Positions 32,827 through 41,215 of a DNA stretch of 64,000 bases are shown here, piece by piece. Origin of the DNA: Candidatus Flexifilum affinis (GTDB lineage: Bacteria > Chloroflexota > Anaerolineae > Aggregatilineales > Phototrophicaceae); contig JADJPJ010000019.1 of the NCBI GenBank assembly GCA_016713325.1, forward strand, positions 62,001 to 126,000, in the 5' to 3' direction. The notes beneath the pieces were generated by a model. It had not been told where the DNA came from and did no database searches. It saw only the letters and a list, made by a program, of their open reading frames with translations. Made by a program: the position numbers and the translations under genes. Position 1 is the stretch's first letter. Every line of letters begins with the position of its first letter.

Positions 32827-34527
32827 TCAGCCTTCCAGTTCCTCGATGGTTTCCATAATCAGGTTCACCGCCTCGCCAAGTGTTTCGGTAGTGAACTCGA
32901 AGCGCGCGCCGGCCGCGGAGTACAGCTCCGGCAGCGTCGCCGTGCCGCCGAGGGCCAGCGCCCGCTTGTAGGCCGCCAGCGCCCCGGCGTGGTCACTGCG
33001 CATACGCATCCACACCTGGAGCGCGCCCAACTGCGCCATGCCGTAATCGACGTAGTAGAACGGGTACAGGTAGATGTGCAGCTTGCGGTGCCAGCCGTCG
33101 GCCTTGTCGGCCTCCAGACCGGTGTAATCGACGTATGGCTCAAAGCGATCCCACAGGCGCGTCCAGGCCAGGTCGCATTCGATGGGATCGGCGGCAGCCT
33201 CAGGGTGGGTATAGGCCCAGTGCTGGAAGCCGTCGACCACCGACATGTATGGCCAGAAGTGGATGACCTTCTCCAGATGCTCGACGCGGGCGCGGTTGGC
33301 GTCGGCGGTGCTGTAGTACCCGCCTTCCTCGCGCGACCAGTAGGGGAATGTCAGCAGTTCCATGGCCATCGATGCCACTTCGTTGAACTCCGCCGTCACG
33401 TTGCGCTGGAACGAGTAGGGCAGCTTGAGCTTCTCGAAGGCGTGGAAGGCATGGCCGGCCTCGTGGATGAGCGTGCGGATATCGCCGTGCAGCCCGACGG
33501 CATTCATGAAGATGAACGGCCGCTTGCTGGCCGGGAAGGCGGTGCAGTAGCCTCCCGGGCCTTTGTTCTCCCGGTTGCCCAGGTCGAGCAGGCTGTCGTC
33601 ACGCATCATGCCGTAGTAGGTCGCCAGTTCCGGGTCCAGGCGCTCGAAGATGGTCGCGGCGCGGTCTTCCAGCTCCTCGACATTCTCGAACGGACGCAGC
33701 GGTTCGCGGCCCAGCGGATCGACCGACAGATCCCAGGGGCGCAGCGTCTCGACGCCGAGCTGTTGTCGGCGCTTCTCGTAAAGCTTCGTGGCCGCCGGCA
33801 CCACCACCTCGGCGATGGCGTCGAGGAAGCGCTGGTTGTCGTCCGGCGTGTAGTCGAAGCGCAGGCGCTCCTTCCACATAAACGAACGGTAATCGGGATG
33901 CCCGGCGTTCTTCGCGACCTGAATGCGCCGGCGCAGGAACTCGCCCCATAACGTGTTGAGCGCTTCGCGATCCTGAAGCTGGCGCGTGGAGATGGCTCGC
34001 CAGACCGATTCGCGTTCGGCGCGGTCCTGGCTTTGCAGCACCGGCTCCATCTGGCGCAGGGTGCGGGTCTCGCCCTTCCACGTCGTCGTCTGCGCGCCGA
34101 TCACCTTGTTGAATTCCAGACGCAGGTTGTTGATCTCCGTCTCGATGGCCACGTTCTCTTCACGGAAATTCTCGATCTCGGCGCGCATGTTGCGAATCGG
34201 CACCGCCATGCCCTCCGGCTGGAGACCGCTCGCAATGAACTTTTCGCGCAGCTTCTGATCGGCAATGTCGGCGGGCGGCAGGACCTCGGCAAAGAAGCGC
34301 TTCATCAGCGCTTCGGACTCCGCGTCGGCAGTGTTCTGGGTCGTGGCGACGCTCAGGCGTGAGTAGACCTCGCCGAATGCATCGTTCAGGCGTGTCCAAT
34401 CGGCCAGCCAGGTGGTGACGGTCGAAGCGTCGAGGGGGCGCGCGGCCAGCGCATCGTAGTAGCGCTGGAAGTCGGCCCAGGTGAACTGTCGGAGAGTCTC
34501 GAAAGACATGGGGAGGGTATCGAACAT
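32827..34527 (-). CDS. M3-family oligoendopeptidase
   Basis: A 566-residue zinc metallopeptidase of the PepF/M3 family, a cytoplasmic enzyme that trims short peptides. The zinc motif HEAGHAFHAFE is near residue 353-363, with the third ligand Glu in the following helix (FNEVASMAMELL). Length and the long helical N-terminal half fit the family. The start is taken at ATG 34527 (MFDTLPMSFETL), with AAAGGGA upstream; a longer frame to 34599 adds unrelated residues. It is monocistronic and convergent with the TIR gene. Confidence 0.92.
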   Translation of the reverse strand: MFDTLPMSFETLRQFTWADFQRYYDALAARPLDASTVTTWLADWTRLNDAFGEVYSRLSVATTQNTADAESEALMKRFFAEVLPPADIADQKLREKFIASGLQPEGMAVPIRNMRAEIENFREENVAIETEINNLRLEFNKVIGAQTTTWKGETRTLRQMEPVLQSQDRAERESVWRAISTRQLQDREALNTLWGEFLRRRIQVAKNAGHPDYRSFMWKERLRFDYTPDDNQRFLDAIAEVVVPAATKLYEKRRQQLGVETLRPWDLSVDPLGREPLRPFENVEELEDRAATIFERLDPELATYYGMMRDDSLLDLGNRENKGPGGYCTAFPASKRPFIFMNAVGLHGDIRTLIHEAGHAFHAFEKLKLPYSFQRNVTAEFNEVASMAMELLTFPYWSREEGGYYSTADANRARVEHLEKVIHFWPYMSVVDGFQHWAYTHPEAAADPIECDLAWTRLWDRFEPYVDYTGLEADKADGWHRKLHIYLYPFYYVDYGMAQLGALQVWMRMRSDHAGALAAYKRALALGGTATLPELYSAAGARFEFTTETLGEAVNLIMETIEELEG

Positions 34528-34628
34528 GGCAGTCCCTTTGTAATCATTTTGAATGCTCAAATGATAGCGAAAGATCTGCCCGACTGCAAAGCTCTCCATA
34601 GGCGCTGCTGAGTATATGAGAAATCAAA

Positions 34629-34892
34629 GGGGCGTGGCACGCCATGCCCCATATGCACCAAGTTAAGGGTCGCGGGGGCCGCCGAGGGCTGTAGGGACGC
34701 GCAACGGCGCGTCCGCCGACACGCGCACTGAAGGGGTTCACCGCAGAGCCGGCGGTTTTGGTCCCTTCAGTGGACCTGTCTTTTCGGGTAGCCGAGTGTT
34801 TTAACACTCGGCGGACGACGCGACAATTGATCTCCGGGTTGCGTCTATCTGTCGCTAACTTGGTACCTATGGGGCGTGGCACGCCATGCCCC
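34629..34892. repeat. Inverted-repeat-bounded palindrome cluster
   Basis: The non-coding 396-bp gap between the M3 and GH18 genes holds an element with the same 22-bp hairpin at both ends (34629-34650 and 34871-34892, GGGGCGTGGC..GCCATGCCCC). Inside these are inverted 9-bp arms ACCAAGTTA (34657) and TAACTTGGT (34856). The interior holds a third hairpin of the dispersed family at 34695-34714 and a GCCGAGTGTT/AACACTCGGC hairpin near 34795. There is no coding frame. It resembles the 12142-12619 element in architecture. Confidence 0.7.
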
Positions 34893-34923
34893 TACACGAA
34901 CAACCGGCAGGTGGCGATAGGTT

Positions 34924-36159
34924 CTACCCGCTGTTGCTGGCGTTTCGCTCCCCGGATTCGGTCAGCGCTGTGTAGATCGCGCTGAGCAGCGCCGAGTCGG
35001 CCGTGTCCTGGCTTAGCTCCCAGAACATGATGCCTCCCAGACCCTGCTTGCGGACGTACTGGGCCTTGCGGGTCAGCGACTCCGGGTCGTCATAGGTGAT
35101 CATGACGCCGTCGGCTGGATCATACAGCCAGGGCACCTGGGCCGTTTCATCCCAGGAACGCGTCCACGTGCCGGAGCCGATGTAGTTGGTCGCCAGATCG
35201 CGGTAGTCGAACCATCCAGGTTCCCAGCTTCCCGCCGGCAGGCCTTCGTACCCCTGGTGCAGCCCGTTGTTCGTCCCGCGAACGCCGGTCCATCCCTTGC
35301 CGTAGAACGGCGCTCCCAGGACAAGCTTGTCCGCTGGGACTCCGTGGCGCAGGAAGGCCTGAACGGCCGCGTCGGCGCTGGTGCCCTCTGGCGGATTGCT
35401 GGTCGAATTGTAAAGCGGTGCGTTGAAGCCGGTGACCGCGCTCCAACTGCCGGACATGTCGTAGGCCATGATGTTGATCCAGTCGAGCAGGGGGTGGATG
35501 CGCTCCCAGTCGAGTCCATCGATGGCGCCCCCGCCGATCCCGGCGGCGATCGTCAGCAGATACTGCTTGCTATCCTGTGCGCTGGCGGCATCCAGTTGCG
35601 CCCGTAGTTCGGCTAGCAGCAGGATGAAATTTTCCGGGTCTTGTGGCCGCTCGATGTTGCCGGCGTCCCCGCCGCCGGTGGGGTACTCCCAGTCGATGTC
35701 GACGCCGTCGAAGCCGTAGCGCTTAATGAAGTCGACGCACGAGGCGGCGAAGCGCTGGCGCGACTCCTCGGTGAGCGCCACGTCGGAGAAGCGCGCCGAC
35801 CACGTCCAGCCGCCGACCGAGATCAGCGTCTTCAGATGCGGGTGGGCTTCTTTCAGCTTGATGAGCTGGTTGAAGTTGCCGCGCAGAGACTCTTTGGTGT
35901 CACCCTCGAAGACCCTGTCCGTGTCGGCCTCGGGATCACCGACCAGGCATTCGCCCTCTTCCGAGACGTTGGCGAAGGCGTAGTTGAGGTGGGTGAGCAT
36001 GTCGGCGGGGATGTCGGCGACGAAATACTCCCGGTCGTAAATGCCCCAGGAGATGAAGTAGCCGACGATTCGCGTGTTGGTGGGCGGTTCCTGAGCGGAG
36101 GCAGAAAGCGCGGCGGCGCCGATCAGAGCCATAAGCAATCCTAGCAGTCGAAAACGCAT
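34924..36159 (-). CDS. Secreted glycoside hydrolase family 18 (chitinase-like)
   Basis: A 411-residue secreted GH18 enzyme hydrolysing chitin or related GlcNAc polymers. A signal peptide (LLGLLMALIGAAALSASA) is followed by RIVGYFISWGIYDR, LKTLISVGGWTWS near residue 95-107, and the catalytic DGVDIDWEYP motif near 149-157. WINIMAYDMSGSW and GGIMFWELSQD follow near the C-terminus. All GH18 core motifs are present and the barrel is complete. Start ATG 36159 has AAAGGA upstream. The HNH gene ends 17 bp upstream of this start, so read-through is possible. No carbohydrate-binding module is visible. Confidence 0.94.
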   Translation of the reverse strand: MRFRLLGLLMALIGAAALSASAQEPPTNTRIVGYFISWGIYDREYFVADIPADMLTHLNYAFANVSEEGECLVGDPEADTDRVFEGDTKESLRGNFNQLIKLKEAHPHLKTLISVGGWTWSARFSDVALTEESRQRFAASCVDFIKRYGFDGVDIDWEYPTGGGDAGNIERPQDPENFILLLAELRAQLDAASAQDSKQYLLTIAAGIGGGAIDGLDWERIHPLLDWINIMAYDMSGSWSAVTGFNAPLYNSTSNPPEGTSADAAVQAFLRHGVPADKLVLGAPFYGKGWTGVRGTNNGLHQGYEGLPAGSWEPGWFDYRDLATNYIGSGTWTRSWDETAQVPWLYDPADGVMITYDDPESLTRKAQYVRKQGLGGIMFWELSQDTADSALLSAIYTALTESGERNASNSG

Positions 36160-36176
36160 ACGAAATGTGTCCTTTG

Positions 36177-36614
36177 TCAAAAGAGTTGGCCTGACTGTCT
36201 TTGCGGCGGATGCCATCCGGCCTGCACCCATAGCTGGCGTGACTGAACGGCTTCCGGTCGGTTGATGCGGAGGCGGGCGACGGTTGCCCGGCCGATGGGC
36301 GTCAGACCTCGTAGGATCGTGCCGTCTGGCTCCCAGTTAAAGTGTGCGTACCATGGTTGGAGGCGTGGGTTGAACAGCGCAACAAGTTCTTGCGACTCGG
36401 GATCGACGCCGTCCTGAAAGTCGCTCTTGTACAGATTGCAGCCGACACAGGTCAGACAGAGATTGTCAGGCATCGTCGTGCCGCTAGCCGTAGATGGCAC
36501 AATGTGGTCGATCACCATCGTCACGACAATTCGCTGAGACGTCTGACAGTACTCACATCGGCCACCTGCACGTGCCGTGACGAGAAGCCGAAGTGTCTCA
36601 GGAATATATGCCAC
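36177..36614 (-). CDS. HNH endonuclease-domain protein
   Basis: A 145-residue protein with an HNH nuclease domain at about residues 15-65: GGRCEYCQ, IDHIVPSTASGTTMPDNLCLTCVGCNLYK. The two Cys pairs bind zinc and the DH and N-terminal His are the catalytic histidines. The C-terminal part (FNPRLQPWYAHFNWEPDG) is also typical of this type. GTG start at 36614, nine bases after the stop of the RHH-like gene, so the two are co-transcribed. HNH proteins of this size occur in homing, restriction and toxin settings; the paired upstream gene suggests a two-component module. Confidence 0.85.
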   Translation of the reverse strand: MAYIPETLRLLVTARAGGRCEYCQTSQRIVVTMVIDHIVPSTASGTTMPDNLCLTCVGCNLYKSDFQDGVDPESQELVALFNPRLQPWYAHFNWEPDGTILRGLTPIGRATVARLRINRPEAVQSRQLWVQAGWHPPQRQSGQLF

Positions 36615-36623
36615 GATCAGCAG

Positions 36624-37031
36624 TCAGTCCGTCATGCCCAGGTAGCGGTCGATGTCATGGCCACGCTGTTTGAGCAGCAGCAGGGCGGTGGAGCGCACCA
36701 GGACATAGCGATCGTGCTCGGCGACCAGGGAGTCCCGCTCCAGTTCTTCCTCCGCAGAGAGGGGCGATCCCAGCGTTCGCTCCAGATCGCTCAGGCCGCG
36801 GATGCGCGCTTCGAGGTCCCAGGTCATCTTGCGATGCACGATCGCCCACAGTTCCGCGTCGGAGCGCGACTCCAGGCTCTCGACCGTTACGTCGTGCTCC
36901 GCCAGGCCAAACAACAGGGCCAGCGTCTCCGTCACCACCTCTTCAACAGGGCGATTGGCCGTCTGCGCCTGCTGGCGAATCCGTTCGTACAGATCCTCCG
37001 GCAGGTCGAGCACCACCGTTTGCTGAGTCAT
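36624..37031 (-). CDS. RHH-like N-terminal protein paired with HNH gene
   Basis: A 135-residue soluble protein. Its N-terminus TVVLDLPEDLYERIRQQAQ and VEEVVTETLALLF has the strand-helix-helix pattern of ribbon-helix-helix DNA-binding proteins of antitoxin type. The rest is an acidic helical region (LSAEEELERDSLVAEHDRYVL). It lies nine bases upstream of the HNH gene, same strand. A regulator or antitoxin-like partner for the nuclease is the natural reading, though the long C-terminal extension is unusual for simple RHH antitoxins. The gene is likely; the function is inferred. Confidence 0.65.
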   Translation of the reverse strand: MTQQTVVLDLPEDLYERIRQQAQTANRPVEEVVTETLALLFGLAEHDVTVESLESRSDAELWAIVHRKMTWDLEARIRGLSDLERTLGSPLSAEEELERDSLVAEHDRYVLVRSTALLLLKQRGHDIDRYLGMTD

Positions 37032-37088
37032 GATGCACCTTCAAACTTGATCCACCACCAGTATACCCGCGAACTGCGTCGGTACGGT

Positions 37089-37322
37089 TTACAGGTCGGT
37101 GATCTCCGGCACATGCTCATCTTCGTAAAGTTCGATCAGAATGTCGATGATTTCCAGGAGGGGAATTAACGGATGTTTTTCGTCTTGCCCGACATGATCG
37201 GCGAGCTGATTCAGGATTTGAACGAGGCGCTCGTACTCAGCATCGGTGCGCGGCACGAAAAGAATTTTCTGAATGGATGACCAACCGGCTTCCGCTGCTC
37301 GAATGACCGTGTCGTTCGACAC
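37089..37322 (-). CDS. HigA-like antitoxin N-terminal-region protein, orphan
   Basis: A 77-residue acidic protein. The central TDAEYERLVQILNQLADHV and PLLEIIDILIELYEDEHVPEI resemble the dimerisation region found before the HTH in HigA-type antitoxins. No HTH follows, and no HigB-like toxin is beside it. GTG at 37322 is chosen because GAGGAG lies five bases upstream. It may be a truncated antitoxin, a stand-alone regulator, or a third member of the neighbouring HNH/RHH cluster. The match is by remembered motif only. Confidence 0.55.
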   Translation of the reverse strand: MSNDTVIRAAEAGWSSIQKILFVPRTDAEYERLVQILNQLADHVGQDEKHPLIPLLEIIDILIELYEDEHVPEITDL

Positions 37323-37340
37323 CTGAACTCCTCTCACACT

Positions 37341-39047
37341 TCACTGACCGGGCACCAGTATACCCGCGAACCGTTCCGGCGGGACCGGTGCGCGAGGTGC
37401 GAAGTCGTAGTAGATGTGGTACATGCCGACCGAGGCGTAGGTGTAGGTCACCCTCTGCTCGGCGAACCAGGACTCCAGCCAGGCGCGCACCTCGGCGATG
37501 TTCGCCGTGACGTAGGCGACGCCCTCGCCATTGGCCGCCGCCGCATCGACCGCCGTGACGTACGGGGTATAGCGGTCGTCGCGCGGCGTGTAGGAGAGAT
37601 CCGACTTGTACGGCAGGGCTGACCGGTACTGAAGCCGCTCCTCGCTCAGAAAGGCGATGCGGAAGGCGATCCAGTAGTTGGTATAGCCGTGGACCAGTCC
37701 GTTCTCTTCCAGGAAGGCGATCAGCGCCGCGTCGTCGTCATTGGGTAGGTTAGTGTCCAGATTGAACTGCGTGGTCACCCCCGGCGGTGTGTTCCGCACG
37801 GCGGCGGCCAGGCCGAGCGTGCCGTAGACGAGCACCAGGCCGACCGCCGCCGTGCGCATCCAGACGCGCGGCAGCGACATGACAAAGCCGGCGACCAGGA
37901 TGGCCAGATAGACGATGAGCGGCAGGAAGTAGCGCCCGGTCGGGTCGGTGCTGAAGCGCGACACGAGAAAGAGCAGGATGAAGAAGCCGATGGCGATCAG
38001 CAGCAGCGCCCGCGCATCGGCCGGGAGCGCACCGCGCCGCCGTGGATTCCAGACGCCTCCCCCGCGGGCCAGCAGGTACAGCCCGGCCAGGGTGATGCCC
38101 AGCACGGCGAAGGCCAGGATCAGCGTGAGCGCGTCCGGCGTGAAATAGGCGGGCGACCACGGGTAACGCAGGCCGAGCACGGCGGGCAGCCCGAGCAGGA
38201 ACAGGCCGATCAACCGCTGGCTGGTGTCGAGCGCGGGGACATCCCCGCCGGCGAACTGCTCCGGGGTGCCGCCGGGCAGATAGAAGCGCAGGGCGGCGAA
38301 ATCGTTGTTCAGGTTGAAGATCCACCAGGGGGCGCTGCCGACGAAGAAGGCGATGGCGGCGGCCAGCGCCGGGGCGATCAGGCGCGCGGCCGGGATGCGC
38401 AGGCGAAACACCCGGACGATCAGCAGCAGTCCGACGGGCACGACATAGGCGATGATCAGGCCGTTGGTCCAACAGCCCAGCCCGGCCAGCAGTCCCAGCG
38501 CCGCCCACCGCACCACGTGGCGATTCGTAGGGACGCCCAACGGGGCGTCCGTTCGTGATGCCTCCTCCGCCCGCAGAGCTCGCACCGCGTCGATGCCCAC
38601 CAGCAGGATCAGGTTGCCGAGCAGGAGCGTCTCGTTGTAGCCGCCGAGGGTGGCCGTGGTGTAGAGGGCTACCAGCGTGTTGGGCACGGCCAGCAGCAGC
38701 CCGGCGATCAGCGCCAGCGCGGCGCGGCCGGTCAGCCGGTAGGCAGCCAGGGCGCCCGTCGCCACGATCAGCAGGTAGAGCGCCGACTGGACCAGCCGGA
38801 TCGTATGCACGCTCTCGCCGAAGAGGGCGAACCCGGCGGCGATCAGCCAGGCATCCAGGCTGCCCATGTAGGCCTGCCCGTAGAAGAAGACCGGGCGAGC
38901 GCCGTCGAGGATGTGCCGCGCCATGAGGGCGACGACGGCTTCATCGGAATGGAACGAAACGCTGCCGCTGGCCAGGAGCAGAGCCCGACCGGCAGCAGCG
39001 ACGATCAACAGCGCGATGAGGCCGAGCAGGAACGCGCGGCGCGTCAT
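37341..39047 (-). CDS. Glycosyltransferase-39/ArnT-like membrane protein
   Basis: A 568-residue membrane glycosyltransferase-like protein: about eleven membrane segments, an acidic first loop with FHSDEAVVALMARHILDG (Asp-Glu as in GT39/PMT-family enzymes, residues about 32-49), then FYGQAYMGSLDAW. A large C-terminal non-membrane part follows. Such enzymes add sugars from lipid carriers to proteins or lipids on the outside face. A palindrome of the dispersed hairpin family sits in frame at 38531-38550, in a loop between membrane segments. Two small envelope genes follow upstream at 39051 and 39536 on the same strand, probably one operon. Confidence 0.8.
   Translation of the reverse strand: MTRRAFLLGLIALLIVAAAGRALLLASGSVSFHSDEAVVALMARHILDGARPVFFYGQAYMGSLDAWLIAAGFALFGESVHTIRLVQSALYLLIVATGALAAYRLTGRAALALIAGLLLAVPNTLVALYTTATLGGYNETLLLGNLILLVGIDAVRALRAEEASRTDAPLGVPTNRHVVRWAALGLLAGLGCWTNGLIIAYVVPVGLLLIVRVFRLRIPAARLIAPALAAAIAFFVGSAPWWIFNLNNDFAALRFYLPGGTPEQFAGGDVPALDTSQRLIGLFLLGLPAVLGLRYPWSPAYFTPDALTLILAFAVLGITLAGLYLLARGGGVWNPRRRGALPADARALLLIAIGFFILLFLVSRFSTDPTGRYFLPLIVYLAILVAGFVMSLPRVWMRTAAVGLVLVYGTLGLAAAVRNTPPGVTTQFNLDTNLPNDDDAALIAFLEENGLVHGYTNYWIAFRIAFLSEERLQYRSALPYKSDLSYTPRDDRYTPYVTAVDAAAANGEGVAYVTANIAEVRAWLESWFAEQRVTYTYASVGMYHIYYDFAPRAPVPPERFAGILVPGQ
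38531..38550. repeat. Palindrome of the dispersed family inside a coding region
   Basis: GGACGCCC-AACG-GGGCGTCC, preceded by GTAG as in the intergenic copy at 34695. On the minus strand it is read in frame as part of the loop DAPLGVPTNRH of the membrane protein. Confidence 0.75.
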
Positions 39048-39050
39048 GGC

Positions 39051-39536
39051 TTAGCTGCCGGATGGAGCGGTGTCCGGGATATCGCGCAGCGACACGTCTT
39101 CGACCGACGCGACGATACGCTCCCAGACTTGCAGGAAACCCTCATACTCGGACTCGCGGGCGACGCCCACCACCACCACCTGACCGCCATCCTCGAAGGT
39201 GACGACAGTGGTCTCGACCTTCATGTCTTTCTGATTGCAGGAGGGCGAGAACGGCTGCGCGGTGAGATTGACCGACGACACGACGATCAGCTCGCAGTCG
39301 CCGGGTGCGACCAGAGTCACGGAGACGGGCTGATCGGCCGGTGAGGTGAGGACACGCCAGTCGGCCGGGTAGTCGACCACGAAGATGGGCGTGATCACCT
39401 CTTCGGAGGTGACGGTCACGCCGGGGCCGGGGGTGTTGATCAGCAGTTCGGGCGGGTTCTGCACCGGTGCGCAGGCGGTCGCCGCCACCAGCAGGAGCAG
39501 CACGACGGAAAGAAGTTGAAGCAGGCGGTGGTTCAT
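39051..39536 (-). CDS. Putative lipoprotein
   Basis: A 161-residue protein with a lipoprotein signal (LLSVVLLLLVAATAC, lipobox near residue 18-22) and a mature beta-rich domain with VVDYPADWRVL and SEYEGFLQVWERIVASVEDV, similar in style to PsbP/DUF1795-like membrane-anchored proteins. Its ATG overlaps the stop of the 39536-40033 gene by one base (TGATG), so translation is coupled. It precedes the membrane glycosyltransferase gene by about 3 bp. Function unknown. Confidence 0.7.
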   Translation of the reverse strand: MNHRLLQLLSVVLLLLVAATACAPVQNPPELLINTPGPGVTVTSEEVITPIFVVDYPADWRVLTSPADQPVSVTLVAPGDCELIVVSSVNLTAQPFSPSCNQKDMKVETTVVTFEDGGQVVVVGVARESEYEGFLQVWERIVASVEDVSLRDIPDTAPSGS

Positions 39537-40033
39537 CAGGGCACTCGATTCGGCGCATCAGGGGCGGACGAGATACTGCGCCAGGCCGGGTCGGCGCAGT
39601 GAATGAACCCGGCATAGCGCGTGACCTGCCAGGCGTCATCGACCGGTTCCATGCGGGTGAAGATGCATACGCCGCTGGCGCCGGTGTCAGAGGCGTAGTA
39701 CGAGATCAGTTCGACATTCCAGTTTTCGCCATCGGGGATGGCGCGGCGGAAGACGACGCTTTGCATGGCACCCCATTCCGGCGGTGTGTAGGAATCGACG
39801 CAGGCGCTGATGCTGCCTTCAGGACAGTTGGCCGCGGTGGCCTCGCGAATGGCGGGGCTGGCCAGCGCCAGTGCGGCTTCATCGTTGCCTTTGGCGGCGG
39901 CCTCGACGAAGGCGACGGCGGCCTGGAAGGCGGGTTCGGTCTGCCCTGGCGTGAAGATCAGCGTGGCGACGATGATGATCGCGACCACGACCAGCAGGGC
40001 GATAACGACGATCGTGAGAGTACGAGGTTTCAT
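39536..40033 (-). CDS. Single-pass membrane-anchored protein
   Basis: A 165-residue protein with one N-terminal membrane helix (LTIVVIALLVVVAIIIVATLIF) and an extracytoplasmic domain containing AFVEAAAKGNDEAALALASPAI and WQVTRYAGFIHC. This resembles small NTF2-like/DUF4878 anchored domains that follow a helix of this kind. Start ATG 40033 is chosen because the hydrophobic helix begins directly after it. It is the first gene of a coupled unit with the lipoprotein and glycosyltransferase. No specific role can be given. Confidence 0.65.
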   Translation of the reverse strand: MKPRTLTIVVIALLVVVAIIIVATLIFTPGQTEPAFQAAVAFVEAAAKGNDEAALALASPAIREATAANCPEGSISACVDSYTPPEWGAMQSVVFRRAIPDGENWNVELISYYASDTGASGVCIFTRMEPVDDAWQVTRYAGFIHCADPAWRSISSAPDAPNRVP

Positions 40034-40151
40034 GGCATCCGGTTCTGACTTCGGGCGCAGATGCGCCGTAGATCGCAATCGCGTGCGATTATATCATCGG
40101 CGGGGATACCTGGGACCATCACCCATTCGACGTGTTTGATCGAGGGAAACC

Positions 40152-41204
40152 ATGTTTGCCGACATGCCAAAAGTCGAGCTGCATCTGCATCTGGACGGCG
40201 CGCTGCCGCCGCGGACGCTCCTGCAACTGGCCGACCGCCACCGCGCCTTTGACCTTCTCCCCGGAGAGACCGAAGAGGCCATCGCCGGTTGGTTCGTCTT
40301 TCGCGATTTCAACCACTTCGTCGAGGTCGTCCGGGTCATCAAGCGGCTGCTGCGAACCGCCGACGACTTCGCGCTGGCCGTCTCCTCCACAGGCGCCGCG
40401 CTGGCCGCCCAGCACGTGCGCTACGCCGAGATCACCGTGACACCCTACTCATTGATCGATGCGCTGGGGCATGGCGCCACGCTGGAGGCGATGCTTGATG
40501 GGCTCGAGGCGGGCCGGCGGCAGGTACGTGCGGATCATGGCGTCGAACTGCGCTGGATCTTCGACATCCCGCGCAACCGCGCCTTCGCCGACTACCGTCT
40601 GGGCGGCCCCTATGTACCCGGCGCCGCCGAGCGCACGCTGGATTATGCGCTGGCAGGCCGCGATTACGGCGTGGTTGGGCTGGGTCTGGGGGGCAGCGAG
40701 GTCAACGCCCCGCCAGAGCCGTTCGCCCACGTCTTCGAGCGGGCCAAAGCGGAGGGCTTGCGCAGCGTGCCGCACGCCGGCGAGAGCGCCGGGCCGGCCA
40801 GCATCTGGGGTGCGGTCGAGGCGCTGAAGGCGGATCGCATTGGGCATGGCATCCGCGCCGTAGAGGATGAGCGGCTGCTGGCGACTCTGGCCGAGCGGCA
40901 GATTCCGCTGGAAGTCTGCATGTCGTGCAATGTGGCGCTGAGCTTCACCCCCCGACTGAGCGATCATCCGCTGCCGGCGCTGGATGCCGCCGGAGTGCTG
41001 GTCACGGTCAACACCGATGACCCGATGCTGGTGGGGGCCACGATGTCGCGCGAGTATGAACTGCTGGCCGAGGTGTTCGGCTGGCCGGTCGAGGATGTGC
41101 TGCGCCTGGCCCGCAACAGCTTCACGGCCAGCTTCGCCGAGCCGGAGCTGAAGGCGCGCCTGCTGGCCGAATTCGACGCCTGGCGGTCAGCGCACGGCGT
41201 GTGA
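40152..41204 (+). CDS. add: Adenosine deaminase
   Basis: A 350-residue zinc hydrolase of the adenosine/adenine deaminase family, converting adenosine to inosine in purine salvage. Zinc and catalytic residues are in place: HLHLDGALPP (His 11 and 13), VPHAGESAGP near 208 (His and Glu), IGHGIRAVED near 233 and VNTDDPMLVG near 287 (Asp-Asp). Length fits. ATG at 40152 follows GAGGG. It is divergent from the envelope unit and convergent with the pseudouridine synthase. Adenosine versus adenine specificity is not certain. Confidence 0.9.
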   Translation: MFADMPKVELHLHLDGALPPRTLLQLADRHRAFDLLPGETEEAIAGWFVFRDFNHFVEVVRVIKRLLRTADDFALAVSSTGAALAAQHVRYAEITVTPYSLIDALGHGATLEAMLDGLEAGRRQVRADHGVELRWIFDIPRNRAFADYRLGGPYVPGAAERTLDYALAGRDYGVVGLGLGGSEVNAPPEPFAHVFERAKAEGLRSVPHAGESAGPASIWGAVEALKADRIGHGIRAVEDERLLATLAERQIPLEVCMSCNVALSFTPRLSDHPLPALDAAGVLVTVNTDDPMLVGATMSREYELLAEVFGWPVEDVLRLARNSFTASFAEPELKARLLAEFDAWRSAHGV

Positions 41205-41215
41205 GTGACCGAGTC

